The notes: generated by a model not told the origin, from the sequence alone. Counted from the first letter of the stretch, positions 26,245 to 35,164 are shown. The stretch is DNA of 64,000 nt from Novosphingobium sp. ZN18A2 (GCF_036784765.1 NZ_CP136651.1:930001-994000), one strand, 5' to 3'. Program-made: numbers and translations.

Positions 26245-29200
26245 ATGCTGCGATCCCTCGTCGCTTTCGCGCTGTCCTATCGCGCCTTCATCGTCGCGGT
26301 CGCGCTGGTCGTGGCCGGGCTGGGGGCGTGGGCCTTTTCGAAACTTCCCATCGATGCCTATCCGGATATCTCCACCACGCAGGTCAAGATCATCCTGAAA
26401 GCGCCGGGCATGACGCCCGAGGAAGTGGAATCGCGCGTCATCACGCCGATCGAGATGGAGATGCTGGGCATCCCCGACCAGTCGATCCTGCGCTCCACCG
26501 CCAAATACGCGATTGCCGACATCACCATCGATTTCAAGGACGGCACCGATATCTACTGGGCGCGCCAGCAGGTGGCCGAACGGCTTTCGGGGGTGATGGG
26601 AGACTTGCCGGCATCGGTGCAGGGCGGCCTCGCGCCGATCTCCACTCCGCTGTCCGACATGTACATGTTCACCATCGACGGCCCGCAATCGCTGCAGGAA
26701 AAACGCACGCTGCTCGACTGGACGATCCGGCCAGCGCTGCGCACGGTTCCGGGCGTGGCGGACGTGAATTCGCTGGGCGGATTTGTCCGCACCTTCGAAG
26801 TGCGGCCCGATCCGCAAGCCATGGCTTCGGCGGGCATTACGATGGCCGATCTTCGCGGCGCGATCGAAAGCGGCAACCGCAACGACGGATCGGGAAGGCT
26901 CGCCACTGGCGAAGAGGCGCTGATCGTGCGCGCGGTGGGCGCGATCCAGACGCTGGACGATCTGCGCGCGGTCGTGCTGCGGTCATCACCCGCGGGCATC
27001 TTGCGCATCGGCGACGTGGCCACCGTCTCTACCGGCAGCCTGACCCGCTATGGCGCGGTAACCAAGGACGGCAAGAGCGAGACGGTGGAAGGGCTTGTCA
27101 TCGCGCTTCGCGGCGCGGACGCGCGCGCCGTCGTCTCGGGCGTGAAGGCGCGCCTTGCGGAACTTGAGCCGAGCCTGCCGCCCGGAACCAAGCTGAACGT
27201 GTTCTATGACCGGTCGGACCTGGTCGAAAAGGCCGTGGGTACGGTGGAGGAAGCTCTGCTGGAAGCGACCGTGCTGGTCGTGCTGCTGCTGATCCTGTTC
27301 CTGGGGGACTGGCGCGCGGCGGGGATCGTCGCGGTCACGCTGCCCATGGCGGCGTTGATTACCTTCCTGGTGATGCGCGGCGTGGGGTTGACCGCCAACC
27401 TGATGAGCCTGGGCGGCCTTGCCATCGCCATCGGCATGCTGGTGGATGGCGCGGTCGTGGTGGTGGAAAATATCGTCGAACGGCTGGAGCACGGGGCCGA
27501 TCATCCGGACAAGGGGCAGAAGCCGCGCCTGAACCTGATCTTCCGCGCGGCAGCCGAAGTGGTTGTGCCGGTGTTTTCCGGCATCCTGATCATCGCGCTG
27601 GTGTTCATGCCGCTGCTTTCGCTGCAAGGGCTTGAAGGCAAGTTGTTCGCACCGGTCGCGCTGACGATCGTGATCGCGCTTGCCGGATCCTTGTTGCTGG
27701 CGCTGACGGTCGTGCCGGTGCTCGCGTCGTTCGGGTTGCGCGGCCACGGCGGCAGCGATCCGTGGATCATGCGCAAGGTCGCGCCGCGCTATCACGCGCT
27801 CCTGCAAGGCGCATTCGCGCGCAAGAAGCTGGTCTATGGCCTTGCCGTGGGCGGTCTTGCGGTTGCGGTGGTGGCCTATGGCGCGGTGGGCAAGACTTTC
27901 ATGCCGACGATGAACGAAGGCACGATCGTGATGCAGCTTACCAAGCTGCCGTCGATCGGGCTTGCCCACTCGCTCGAAGGCGACATGGCCGCCCAGCGCG
28001 CGGTGATGAAGGCGGTGCCCGAAGTCACCAGCGTCATCAGCCGCACCGGGTCTGACGAGATCGGGCTGGACCCCATGGGCCTTAACGAGACCGACAGCTT
28101 CGTGACGCTGAAGCCCCAGTCCGAATGGCGCGGCGGGATCGGGGATATCGTGGAAGGCATGCGCACGGCGATGCATGGCCTGCCGGGAATACAGGCGAGC
28201 TTCACCCAGCCGATCGACATGCGCGTGTCCGAAATGCTGACCGGCGCGCGCGGCGATCTGGCGATCAAGATCTTCGGGCCGGACCTCGATACCCTGGCGA
28301 ACCTTGCCGGGCGTATCCAGAAGACGTTGCAAGGGATAGACGGCACGGCCGAGGCGATGACCATGGCCAACGACGAGGTCGACTATATGCGCATCGACGT
28401 TGACCGCGCGGCGGCGGGGCGCGTTGGCATGCCGGTGGACCAACTGGAGGATGCCCTGCGCGCGCAAGTGGAAGGGCTGCACGCGGGCGTCGTGGCCGAA
28501 GGGCAGAAGCGGGTGCCCATCGTCATTCGCGGAAACGAGGATATCCGCAACGATCCGGCCCGCTTTGCCAACCTGCAATTGCACACGCCCGCCGGCATGA
28601 CCGCGCGCGCCAGCGATATCGCCACGGTCGAGCGCACGACCGGTCCGGTGAAGCTGAGCCACGAGAACGGATCGCGCTATGCATTGGTGCAGGCGTTCGT
28701 TTCGGGCCGCGACCTTGTCGGCTATGTCGATGAAGCGAAGGCGGCCGTCGCGAAGCAGGTGCCGCTTCCGGCGGGTTATCGCCTGGTCTGGGGCGGCCAG
28801 TTCGAAAACCAGCAGCGTGCCTCCGCGCGCCTGATGCTGGTGGTGCCCGCCGCGCTGGTGCTGATCTTCCTGGTCTTGCTGGCCACGCTGCGTTCGCTTC
28901 GCGCTTCGGCCCTGATCCTTGTCAACATTCCCTTCGCGATGGTCGGCGGGATCGTGTCGCTGTGGATTTCGGGCGAATACCTTTCGGTCCCGGCATCGGT
29001 CGGCTTCATCGCGCTGCTGGGTATCGCGGTGCTCAACGGCCTGGTGATGGTGTCCTATTTCCGCCAGCTGCGCGACGAAGGGATGGAGATGGCGCAGGCC
29101 GTTCGGCAAGGGGCGGAACGGCGGCTGCGGCCGGTGCTGATGACCGCCACGATCACCGCCTTCGGCCTTGTCCCCCTGCTGTTTGCCAGCGGTCCGGGGT

Positions 29201-29334
29201 CCGAAATCCAGAAGCCGCTGGCTATCGTGGTGATCGGCGGGCTGGTCAGCTCGACACTGCTCACGCTGGTGCTGCTGCCGATCCTGTTCGAACGATTTGG
29301 GGAAGCAAGGGGGAAGGAGGTGTCCGATGTCTAG
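26245..29334 (+). CDS. Heavy-metal RND efflux pump (CzcA/CusA family)
   Basis: A 1029-residue inner-membrane proton-driven pump of the heavy-metal RND group, with twelve membrane segments and two large periplasmic loops. The family motif after TM1 (FSKLPIDAYPDISTTQVKI) and the TM4 block GGLAIAIGMLVDGAVVVVEN are present. Asp401 and Glu408 match proton-relay acids of CzcA and CusA. The extra aspartate of CzcA (Asp402 there) is alanine here, as in CusA, yet by eye only one of the three CusA methionine ligands aligns. The substrate could thus be Cu/Ag or a divalent ion. Its stop codon overlaps the start of the DUF3240 gene. Confidence 0.94.
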   Translation: MLRSLVAFALSYRAFIVAVALVVAGLGAWAFSKLPIDAYPDISTTQVKIILKAPGMTPEEVESRVITPIEMEMLGIPDQSILRSTAKYAIADITIDFKDGTDIYWARQQVAERLSGVMGDLPASVQGGLAPISTPLSDMYMFTIDGPQSLQEKRTLLDWTIRPALRTVPGVADVNSLGGFVRTFEVRPDPQAMASAGITMADLRGAIESGNRNDGSGRLATGEEALIVRAVGAIQTLDDLRAVVLRSSPAGILRIGDVATVSTGSLTRYGAVTKDGKSETVEGLVIALRGADARAVVSGVKARLAELEPSLPPGTKLNVFYDRSDLVEKAVGTVEEALLEATVLVVLLLILFLGDWRAAGIVAVTLPMAALITFLVMRGVGLTANLMSLGGLAIAIGMLVDGAVVVVENIVERLEHGADHPDKGQKPRLNLIFRAAAEVVVPVFSGILIIALVFMPLLSLQGLEGKLFAPVALTIVIALAGSLLLALTVVPVLASFGLRGHGGSDPWIMRKVAPRYHALLQGAFARKKLVYGLAVGGLAVAVVAYGAVGKTFMPTMNEGTIVMQLTKLPSIGLAHSLEGDMAAQRAVMKAVPEVTSVISRTGSDEIGLDPMGLNETDSFVTLKPQSEWRGGIGDIVEGMRTAMHGLPGIQASFTQPIDMRVSEMLTGARGDLAIKIFGPDLDTLANLAGRIQKTLQGIDGTAEAMTMANDEVDYMRIDVDRAAAGRVGMPVDQLEDALRAQVEGLHAGVVAEGQKRVPIVIRGNEDIRNDPARFANLQLHTPAGMTARASDIATVERTTGPVKLSHENGSRYALVQAFVSGRDLVGYVDEAKAAVAKQVPLPAGYRLVWGGQFENQQRASARLMLVVPAALVLIFLVLLATLRSLRASALILVNIPFAMVGGIVSLWISGEYLSVPASVGFIALLGIAVLNGLVMVSYFRQLRDEGMEMAQAVRQGAERRLRPVLMTATITAFGLVPLLFASGPGSEIQKPLAIVVIGGLVSSTLLTLVLLPILFERFGEARGKEVSDV

Positions 29335-29626
29335 CCTGCTGTTCACCGTCCACGCCCACCGTTCTGACGAGCAAGCGCTTGTCGATGCGCTGGCGGGCAC
29401 TGCCCATGCGGCGATCCACGTGCGCAGGGAAACCGTGCACGGCAGCGATTTCAGCGACGCCAGCACGTCGGAAAAGGTCAGCGGCACGCTTGACCGGATC
29501 GCGCTTGAAGTCGTGATCGGCGAAGATGCGCTGGACGCGGCGGTTGCCGCGATCGGGGCTTGCCGCCGCGAATATCCGGCGCGCTGGATGGCGCAACCGC
29601 TTGCCGGATCGGGGCGGGTGGCATGA
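29327..29626 (+). CDS. Small DUF3240-like protein of metal-efflux operons
   Basis: A 99-residue soluble protein (MSSLLFTVHAHRSDEQ) with a ferredoxin-like or PII-like pattern of alternating strands and helices, ending in a segment that matches DUF3240 proteins found beside CzcA-type pumps. It holds four histidines in the first 45 residues (VHAHRS, AAIHV, VHGSDFSDAS). The start at 29327 overlaps the last codons of the pump gene by 8 bases, and the stop overlaps the channel gene by 4 bases, so it belongs to the operon. A regulatory or metal-binding role is only inference. The family call is from memory and moderate. Confidence 0.75.
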   Translation: MSSLLFTVHAHRSDEQALVDALAGTAHAAIHVRRETVHGSDFSDASTSEKVSGTLDRIALEVVIGEDALDAAVAAIGACRREYPARWMAQPLAGSGRVA

Positions 29627-30888
29627 AGGCGCTGCGCACTCTTGCGGCAACGCTGCTGTCGGGCGCGTGCCTGGCGGGCCTTGCCGCCGTTCCCGCCCAT
29701 GCGCAGGAACGCGCTGACCTGCCGCCGCCCGGACTGGTGGCAGAGACACTCGATACGCATCCTTCGGTGGAAGCCGCCGGTTCGGACGTCGATGCCGCGC
29801 GTGCCGATGCGAAGATGTTGCGCAAGGGCCCGCACGAAGTGACGTTCGTGGGCAGCTACATCCGCCGGACGGTGGATCGCGAAGGCGGCTTCGACGAATT
29901 CGACGGAACGCTGGAACGCGGCATCCGCCTGCCCGGCAAGGCGCGGCTCGATCGCGAGGCGGGCCGTCTGGGCGTGGAGGAAGCGCGGAACAACCATGAG
30001 GATGCGCGCCATCAGGCCAGCCTGATGCTGATGGACGCATGGCACGAACTTCTGCGCGCGGGCGCGCTGGCACAAGTCGACCGGGCCGAGGTGTCCAACT
30101 ACGAAAAGCTGGTCCGGGCGGTGGAGCGGCGCCACCAGTTGCGCGACGCCGCGCAGCTCGATGTCGATCAGGCGCAGTCCGAACTGGCGCTGGCGCGCAC
30201 CCGGCTGGCGCAGAGCGAAGCCGGTGTCTCCGCCGCAAGGGCACAGCTGGGCGGCCTGTTTCCTGCCTTGCCACTTCCCGAGTCGGTGCCCGAACCCGTT
30301 GCCCCGGAACTGCCGGTGGCCGGCGTTTCGACCTTGCGTGATCTCGTCGTTTCGCGCAGCCATGAAATCGCCGCGGCAGAACGCAAGGCAGAGCGCTATG
30401 GCGTTCTGGGTGAGCGCGCGATGCGCGACCGCGTGGCCGATCCTACCGTGGGTGTGCGGCTGTTCAGCGAACGCGGCGGGGCGGAACGCGGCGCGGGCGT
30501 TGTGCTGTCCGTGCCTATCGGTGGCGGATATCGCAGCGCGGCGGCGGAAAAGGCGGGCGCCGCGGCATCGCGCGCGCGGCTGGAAATGGTGAACGTGCGC
30601 CGCCAGGTGAACGCCACCGCAGATGTCGATGCCAGCAACGCCCGCGCGCTATACGCAGCGTGGCAGCGCGCACGCGATGCGGTTGCAAGCGCCGATTCCG
30701 CCGCCGGCCTTTCGCGCAAGGGCTATGACGCGGGCGTGGCCGACCTGGCGGACCTGCTGGTGGTGGAACGCCAGGCGCTGTCCGCGCGGCGGGCCGAAGT
30801 GGAAGCGCGGGTTTCGGCGCTGCGCGCGATCATGAAGCTGCGCGTCGATGCGCACGACCAGTGGGCGCCGCTTGACGACATGGATTGA
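29623..30888 (+). CDS. TolC-family outer-membrane efflux channel
   Basis: A 421-residue outer-membrane factor with signal peptide (LLSGACLAGLAAVPAHAQ) and two repeats of long amphipathic helices with a beta-barrel segment, as in TolC/CzcC. Repeat boundaries are seen at LVAETLDTHPSVEAA (repeat 1) and LVVSRSHEIAAAERKAE (repeat 2), each followed by a barrel-like strand region. It completes the tripartite pump with the adaptor and the RND protein. The ATG at 29623 overlaps the DUF3240 stop, and an in-frame ATG at 29560 lies inside that gene. Confidence 0.9.
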   Translation: MKALRTLAATLLSGACLAGLAAVPAHAQERADLPPPGLVAETLDTHPSVEAAGSDVDAARADAKMLRKGPHEVTFVGSYIRRTVDREGGFDEFDGTLERGIRLPGKARLDREAGRLGVEEARNNHEDARHQASLMLMDAWHELLRAGALAQVDRAEVSNYEKLVRAVERRHQLRDAAQLDVDQAQSELALARTRLAQSEAGVSAARAQLGGLFPALPLPESVPEPVAPELPVAGVSTLRDLVVSRSHEIAAAERKAERYGVLGERAMRDRVADPTVGVRLFSERGGAERGAGVVLSVPIGGGYRSAAAEKAGAAASRARLEMVNVRRQVNATADVDASNARALYAAWQRARDAVASADSAAGLSRKGYDAGVADLADLLVVERQALSARRAEVEARVSALRAIMKLRVDAHDQWAPLDDMD

Positions 30889-30965
30889 TCGCGCGCGCGT
30901 TTCCGCCTTGCCCCCGCACCGCCGCTGCGCCTAACCGGTTGCAAACAGCAACGCGGGAGTAAGGA

Positions 30966-32459
30966 ATGGACCCGGAAAACCTGCCGGTGATCGTCGGCGT
31001 GGGACAGGTTAACGATCGTCCGCAGGATGCGGCCGGAGGGCTGAACCCTGTCGGCCTGATGGCGGCGGCGCTGCGCAAGGCGGAAGCCGATGCTGGCGCG
31101 GAAAGCCTGCTGGCCGATGCCGAATGGCTGGGCGTTGTGCGCCAGATTTCCTTCCCGGACATCAAGGATGCCGGGCCGCCCGTTGCCGAAGTGATCGGCG
31201 CGGATCGGGCAGAGACGTTCCAGACGCACGGACCCAACGGCGATAGTCCCGTCATGCTGCTGAACGAAGCGGCCAATCGCATCGGTGCGGGCGAGATAAA
31301 GGTCGCGCTGGTGGCAGGGGCAGAGGCCTTGCGCACCGCGGCGGCCAAAGTCGCGGCTGCCGAAGGCGGACGCAAGCTCGACGCCACGCGTGAGGCTTCG
31401 CACCGCAGGAAACTGGGCTATCCGCAAAGCCACGGCCTCGTCGCGCCGGTGGATGTCTATCCGCTATACGAAAACGCGCTGCGCGCATCGCTGGGCCAGT
31501 CGCTGGAAGAGGCGCAGGCCGAAAGCGGGGCGATCTGGTCGCTGTTCTCGCAAGTGGCGGCGGAAAACGAGAACGCGTGGATTCGCAATCCGGTGAGCGC
31601 GCAGGACGTTGTCACGCCGACGGAAAAGAACCGTCCCATCGCCTGGCCCTATACCAAGCTGCAGGTCGCCAACGCGGCGGTGAACCAGGGGGCGGGTTTC
31701 ATCGTTACAAGCGTGGGCGAAGCGCGCCGCCGCGGCATTCCCGAAGCCAGGTGGATCTATGTCGGAAACGGCGCCGCCGCGCACGAATCGGACGATTTCA
31801 TGGCGCGCGACCGGTTCGACCATTCGCCCAGCATGGAGGTTTCGATCCGTCGCACGCTGGAGCTCAATGCGCTCAAGCCGTCGGACCTCGACGTGGTAGA
31901 GCTCTATTCGTGCTTCCCCTGCATCCCCAAGCTGGCGCGGCGGGTGATAGACTGGCCGCTGGACAAGCCGGCCACGGTGTTCGGCGGGCTGACTTTCGGC
32001 GGCGGACCGATCGGCAATTACATGAGCCACGCGATAGACAGCATGGTTGACGTGCTGCGCGCCAAAGGCGGGACGGGGCTGCTTTTCGCCAACGGCGGGT
32101 TTGCAACGCACAACCACACAATCGCGATCAGCGGCAGGCCGATCCCGGCGGCGAGCTTTCCCAAAAGCTACGATTTCCAGGCAGAGGCAGACGCGGCGCG
32201 CGGGCCTATTCCCGCGATGGCAGAAGACTATGCTGGCCCCGCGACCATCGAGACGTTCACCGTGTTCCACCACCGTGACGGCACCCCGCGCGCGGGCGTG
32301 GTCGTGGCGCGCACCCCATCGGGCGAACGCACGCTGGCGCATGTTCCGGGGGACGACACGGAAACCATCGCCCGGCTGACGAGCGGCGAAACGGAGGCGG
32401 TGGGCACGGTGGGCACCATCGAACCGGGCGAACCGCTTCGCCGCTGGCGGTTCGCCTAA
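30966..32459 (+). CDS. Thiolase-like acetyl-CoA acetyltransferase family protein
   Basis: A 497-residue thiolase-superfamily protein with a C-terminal extension of about 110 residues that resembles an OB-like domain (HHRDGTPRAGVVVARTP). The fold is clear from VIVGVGQVNDRP, ALVAGAEALRT and FGGLTFGGGPIGNYM. The position where thiolases carry the nucleophilic cysteine reads NGDSPVMLL, and the C-terminal cysteine motif reads NGGFATHNH, so both standard catalytic cysteines seem absent. Related long proteins are annotated acetyl-CoA acetyltransferase; activity is unproven. It starts after GGGAGTAAGG and overlaps the convergent CoA-transferase gene by four bases. Confidence 0.85.
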   Translation: MDPENLPVIVGVGQVNDRPQDAAGGLNPVGLMAAALRKAEADAGAESLLADAEWLGVVRQISFPDIKDAGPPVAEVIGADRAETFQTHGPNGDSPVMLLNEAANRIGAGEIKVALVAGAEALRTAAAKVAAAEGGRKLDATREASHRRKLGYPQSHGLVAPVDVYPLYENALRASLGQSLEEAQAESGAIWSLFSQVAAENENAWIRNPVSAQDVVTPTEKNRPIAWPYTKLQVANAAVNQGAGFIVTSVGEARRRGIPEARWIYVGNGAAAHESDDFMARDRFDHSPSMEVSIRRTLELNALKPSDLDVVELYSCFPCIPKLARRVIDWPLDKPATVFGGLTFGGGPIGNYMSHAIDSMVDVLRAKGGTGLLFANGGFATHNHTIAISGRPIPAASFPKSYDFQAEADAARGPIPAMAEDYAGPATIETFTVFHHRDGTPRAGVVVARTPSGERTLAHVPGDDTETIARLTSGETEAVGTVGTIEPGEPLRRWRFA

Positions 32460-33697
32460 AGGCTCTCTGCAATCACGCCGGCGGCGAGCAGGACATCTAT
32501 CTCGCTTTCGGCAAGTCCCAGCCGCCCGGCCAGGACGGCGCGCGTGTCCTCGCCCGAACGCGGTGGGGCATGGCGATAGGTTGCGGGGGTTTCCGAAAGC
32601 TGCGGCGGGAAACCCAGCACGCGCACTTCCGTCCCGTCGGACCGGGTCATCTCGCGCACCAGTCCGCGCGCGGCGATCTGCGGATCTTCCAGCACTTGGG
32701 GGATCGTGTTGACCTTGCCGCCGGGCAGCTTTGCCGCCTCCATTGCCGCAATCAGGTCGTCAGAGCGCCATTCGGCAATCGCGGAGGCAAGCGCTCCGAT
32801 CATCTCGTCACGCCGCGCGATGCGTCCGGCGTTCGTGGCAAGGCCGGGGTCTTCGGCCATTTCATCCAGTCCCAGCAAACGGCAGAACTGGTGAAACTGC
32901 CGATCATTGCCCAATGCCACCAGCACCTGCCCGTCGCTGCAGGCAAAGTCCTGATAGGGCAGTACGGTGGGGTGGGCGTTGCCCATCGCTCGCGGCACCA
33001 GCCCCCCATTGAGCCACCCGGCAGACTGGTTCGCCGTCAGCGCCACCAGCGTATCGAGCAGCGCGTTGTCGATTCGCTGGCCCTGTCCGGTAACATCGCG
33101 GTGGTGGAGCGCGGCGAGCACCCCGATCGCAAGGTATAGGCCGGTGGTAAGGTCCGCTATCGAAACGCCGGCCTTCAGCGGGCCTGCCCCCGGTTCGCCC
33201 TCGGGTCGCCCGGTCACGCTCATCAACCCGCTCATCCCCTGGATCAGGAAGTCATAGCCACCCTTGTCCTTGTAGGGGCCATATTGGCCGAAGCCCGTGA
33301 TCGAACCATAGATCAGCGCCGGATTGGTCTTGCGCAGGCTTTCATAGTCCAGCCCGTATTTCTCGAGCCCGCCCGCGCGGAAGTTTTCCAGCACGATGTC
33401 GCTGTCCGCCGCCAGTTTGCGCACAAGTTCCGCCCCTTCGGGCCGTGCGATGTCGATTGCGACCGAACGCTTGTTGCGGTTGGCGCACAGGTAATAGGCC
33501 GAATCGCCCGAACCGTCTTCAAGGAACGGCGGCCCCCATTTGCGCGAATCGTCACCGTGGCCCGGCTGTTCGATCTTGATCACTTCGGCGCCAAGGTCGC
33601 CCAGGATTTGGGAACACCACGGCCCGGCAAGAATGCGCGACAGGTCGAGCACGCGAATGCCGGCAAGCGGTCCGGCGGGTTTTTCGGATTCGGTCAT
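32456..33697 (-). CDS. CaiB/BaiF family III CoA-transferase
   Basis: A 413-residue class III CoA-transferase, which moves CoA between carboxylic acids. It opens GIRVLDLSRILAGPWCSQILGDLGAEVIKIEQPG, the strongest family mark (from about residue 10), followed by FLIQGMSGLMSVTG, where the catalytic aspartate lies just before (GGYDF). It has the interlocked-dimer length. The start at 33697 (MTESEKP) is preferred over the ATG at 33748. It is divergent from the MaoC gene and faces the thiolase-like gene. With MaoC and the thiolase it suggests activation and breakdown of some branched or cyclic acid; the substrate is unknown. Confidence 0.92.
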   Translation of the reverse strand: MTESEKPAGPLAGIRVLDLSRILAGPWCSQILGDLGAEVIKIEQPGHGDDSRKWGPPFLEDGSGDSAYYLCANRNKRSVAIDIARPEGAELVRKLAADSDIVLENFRAGGLEKYGLDYESLRKTNPALIYGSITGFGQYGPYKDKGGYDFLIQGMSGLMSVTGRPEGEPGAGPLKAGVSIADLTTGLYLAIGVLAALHHRDVTGQGQRIDNALLDTLVALTANQSAGWLNGGLVPRAMGNAHPTVLPYQDFACSDGQVLVALGNDRQFHQFCRLLGLDEMAEDPGLATNAGRIARRDEMIGALASAIAEWRSDDLIAAMEAAKLPGGKVNTIPQVLEDPQIAARGLVREMTRSDGTEVRVLGFPPQLSETPATYRHAPPRSGEDTRAVLAGRLGLAESEIDVLLAAGVIAESL

Positions 33698-33762
33698 CGC
33701 CCGCTTCCTTGAGCAAGCCGTGCTGCTGGTGCAAGGGTGCGCACGCATTGGAGAGACGGAGA

Positions 33763-34224
33763 ATGACGATGCCCGGTGTTTGGTTCGACGAGCTTTCGGT
33801 AGGGCAGCGTTTCGATCACCCGATCCGCCGCACTGTGACGGATACCGACAATCTGCTGTTCACCACCATGACGCACAACCCCGCTTCGCTGCACCTGGAT
33901 GCCGAGGCGATGAAGGACAGCGAATTCGGGCAGATCATTGTCAATTCGTGCTTCACGCTCAGCCTGATGGTGGGCGTTTCGGTAGGCGATACCACGCTGG
34001 GCACGGCAGTCGCCAACCTTGGCTGGGACGAAGTGCGCTTTCCCAAACCGGTGTTCATCGGCGATACGCTGAACATCGTCACCGAAGTGCTGGAACTGCG
34101 CGATTCGAAATCGCGCCCCGGTGCGGGGATCGTCACCTTCCGGCACGAGGCATGGAACCAGCGCGGCGAACTTGTGGCGAGTTGCAAGCGTTCGGGCCTC
34201 CAGCGCAAGAAACCGGCCGACTGA
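33763..34224 (+). CDS. MaoC-like dehydratase (hot-dog fold)
   Basis: A 153-residue single hot-dog domain protein. VWFDELSVGQRFDHPIRRTVTDTDN leads into the MaoC motif TMTHNPASLHLD, where Asp and His of the R-hydratase site would lie, and the fold ends FRHEAWNQRGELVASCKRSG. Such proteins hydrate enoyl-CoA thioesters. Two ATGs compete for the start: 33763 with GGAGAG seven bases ahead, and 33769 with CGGAGA; the first is used. Divergent from the CoA-transferase, and followed after 74 bases by a VOC protein. Confidence 0.88.
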   Translation: MTMPGVWFDELSVGQRFDHPIRRTVTDTDNLLFTTMTHNPASLHLDAEAMKDSEFGQIIVNSCFTLSLMVGVSVGDTTLGTAVANLGWDEVRFPKPVFIGDTLNIVTEVLELRDSKSRPGAGIVTFRHEAWNQRGELVASCKRSGLQRKKPAD

Positions 34225-34298
34225 GCCAAAGCCTGCTTGACCGGGCCGGACGCGCCCATACAAGTGGCAAAGCGCAACGCAATTTTTGGGAGAAGCGC

Positions 34299-34673
34299 AT
34301 GTACAGTCACATGATGGTGGGTTCGAACGATATCGCCCGCTCGAAGAAGTTCTATGACGCGGTGTTTTCCGCGATTGGCGGCAAGCCGGGCATCCAGGAT
34401 GAAAAAGGCCGCCTGATCTATATGCACAAGGGCGGTACGTTCCTTGTTACCGCGCCGATCGACGGGCAGCCCGCAACCCACGCCAATGGCGGCACCATCG
34501 GCTTTGCCATGGATACGCCCGAACAGGCCGATGCCTGGCACAAGGCCGGCATCGATGCCGGCGGCAAGGCGATCGAAGATCCGCCGGGGCCGCGCGAAGG
34601 CAGCCCGTTCTATCTCGCCTATTTGCGCGATCCCGATGGCAACAAGCTTTGCGCCCTGCACATGCTGGGCTGA
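34299..34673 (+). CDS. VOC-family (glyoxalase/bleomycin-resistance fold) protein
   Basis: A 124-residue protein of the vicinal-oxygen-chelate fold: SHMMVGSNDIARSKKFYDAVF at the start (His4 as first metal ligand), then GGTIGFAMDTPEQADAWHKAG and the ending YLAYLRDPDGNKLCALHML with a metal-site motif. It is shorter than glyoxalase I and lacks a clear glutathione site, so it may be a small lyase or a binding protein. It is set after GGGAGAAG at suitable spacing. A strong palindromic hairpin follows 7 bases after the stop. Confidence 0.85.
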   Translation: MYSHMMVGSNDIARSKKFYDAVFSAIGGKPGIQDEKGRLIYMHKGGTFLVTAPIDGQPATHANGGTIGFAMDTPEQADAWHKAGIDAGGKAIEDPPGPREGSPFYLAYLRDPDGNKLCALHMLG

Positions 34674-34680
34674 TCGATCC

Positions 34681-34710
34681 TATCCCCCTCCCGCTTGCGG
34701 GAGGGGGATA
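34681..34710. terminator. Perfect 14-base-arm palindrome, bidirectional terminator or dispersed repeat
   Basis: TATCCCCCTCCCGC (34681-34694) and GCGGGAGGGGGATA (34697-34710) around TT, placed between the convergent VOC and nusB genes, 7 bases from each stop. No T-tract follows. The core CCCTCCCGC...GCGGGAGGG is like a palindrome commonly seen between genes in alphaproteobacteria, so it may be a dispersed repeat copy as well as a terminator. Confidence 0.75.
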
Positions 34711-34717
34711 GCCATAC

Positions 34718-35164
34718 CTATCCGCGGACCTGTTTGGCGATGGCGTCCAGCAGTCCGTTGACGAACTTCGCTTCTCTCGCCTCGAAAAAGGCGTGCGCGA
34801 CATCCACGTATTCGCTGATCGAACTGGCCTTGGGCACATCGTTGCGCGCGGCAAGTTCATAGGTGCCGGCCCGAAGGATCTGCAGCATCGTCTTGTCCAG
34901 CCGGGACAGCGACCATCCGTCCGCCAGCCGCCCCTCTATCAGCGCATCGAGTTCGGTGCGGCGGGCGTCCACGCCTTTCACCACATCGTCGAAAAAGGCG
35001 ACGTCGGCCTCGGCGTATTGGTCGTCCTCAATTTCCGCACCAAGGCGGTGCATGTGAAATTCGTCGAGCAGCAGCGCCATGGGGGTCTTCTCCATGTCGA
35101 GCTGGTAGAGCGCCTGCACCGCGGCAAGGCGGGCGGCGGAACGGGCTTGCGATCCGGTTTTCAT
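34718..35164 (-). CDS. nusB: Transcription antitermination factor NusB
   Basis: A 148-residue all-helical RNA-binding protein that works with NusE (S10) in antitermination of rRNA operons. Recognisable segments are ARLAAVQALYQLDM near the N-terminus, the central VDARRTELDALIEGRLADGWSLSRLDKTMLQILRAGTYEL block (from about residue 70) and ISEYVDVAHAFFEAREAKFVNG near the end. The start at 35164 (MKTGSQA) overlaps the DUF1993 stop by four bases. The ATG at 35227 lies inside that gene and is rejected. It is the last gene of a hisG-hisD-DUF1993-nusB chain. Confidence 0.95.
   Translation of the reverse strand: MKTGSQARSAARLAAVQALYQLDMEKTPMALLLDEFHMHRLGAEIEDDQYAEADVAFFDDVVKGVDARRTELDALIEGRLADGWSLSRLDKTMLQILRAGTYELAARNDVPKASSISEYVDVAHAFFEAREAKFVNGLLDAIAKQVRG

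Noticed and set aside
26986..30363. A 1125-codon open frame on the minus strand opposite the efflux genes
   Set aside because: It mirrors the codon pattern of the plus-strand RND and TolC genes, is rich in Arg/His/Gln with no domain, and is a common artefact of GC-rich DNA.
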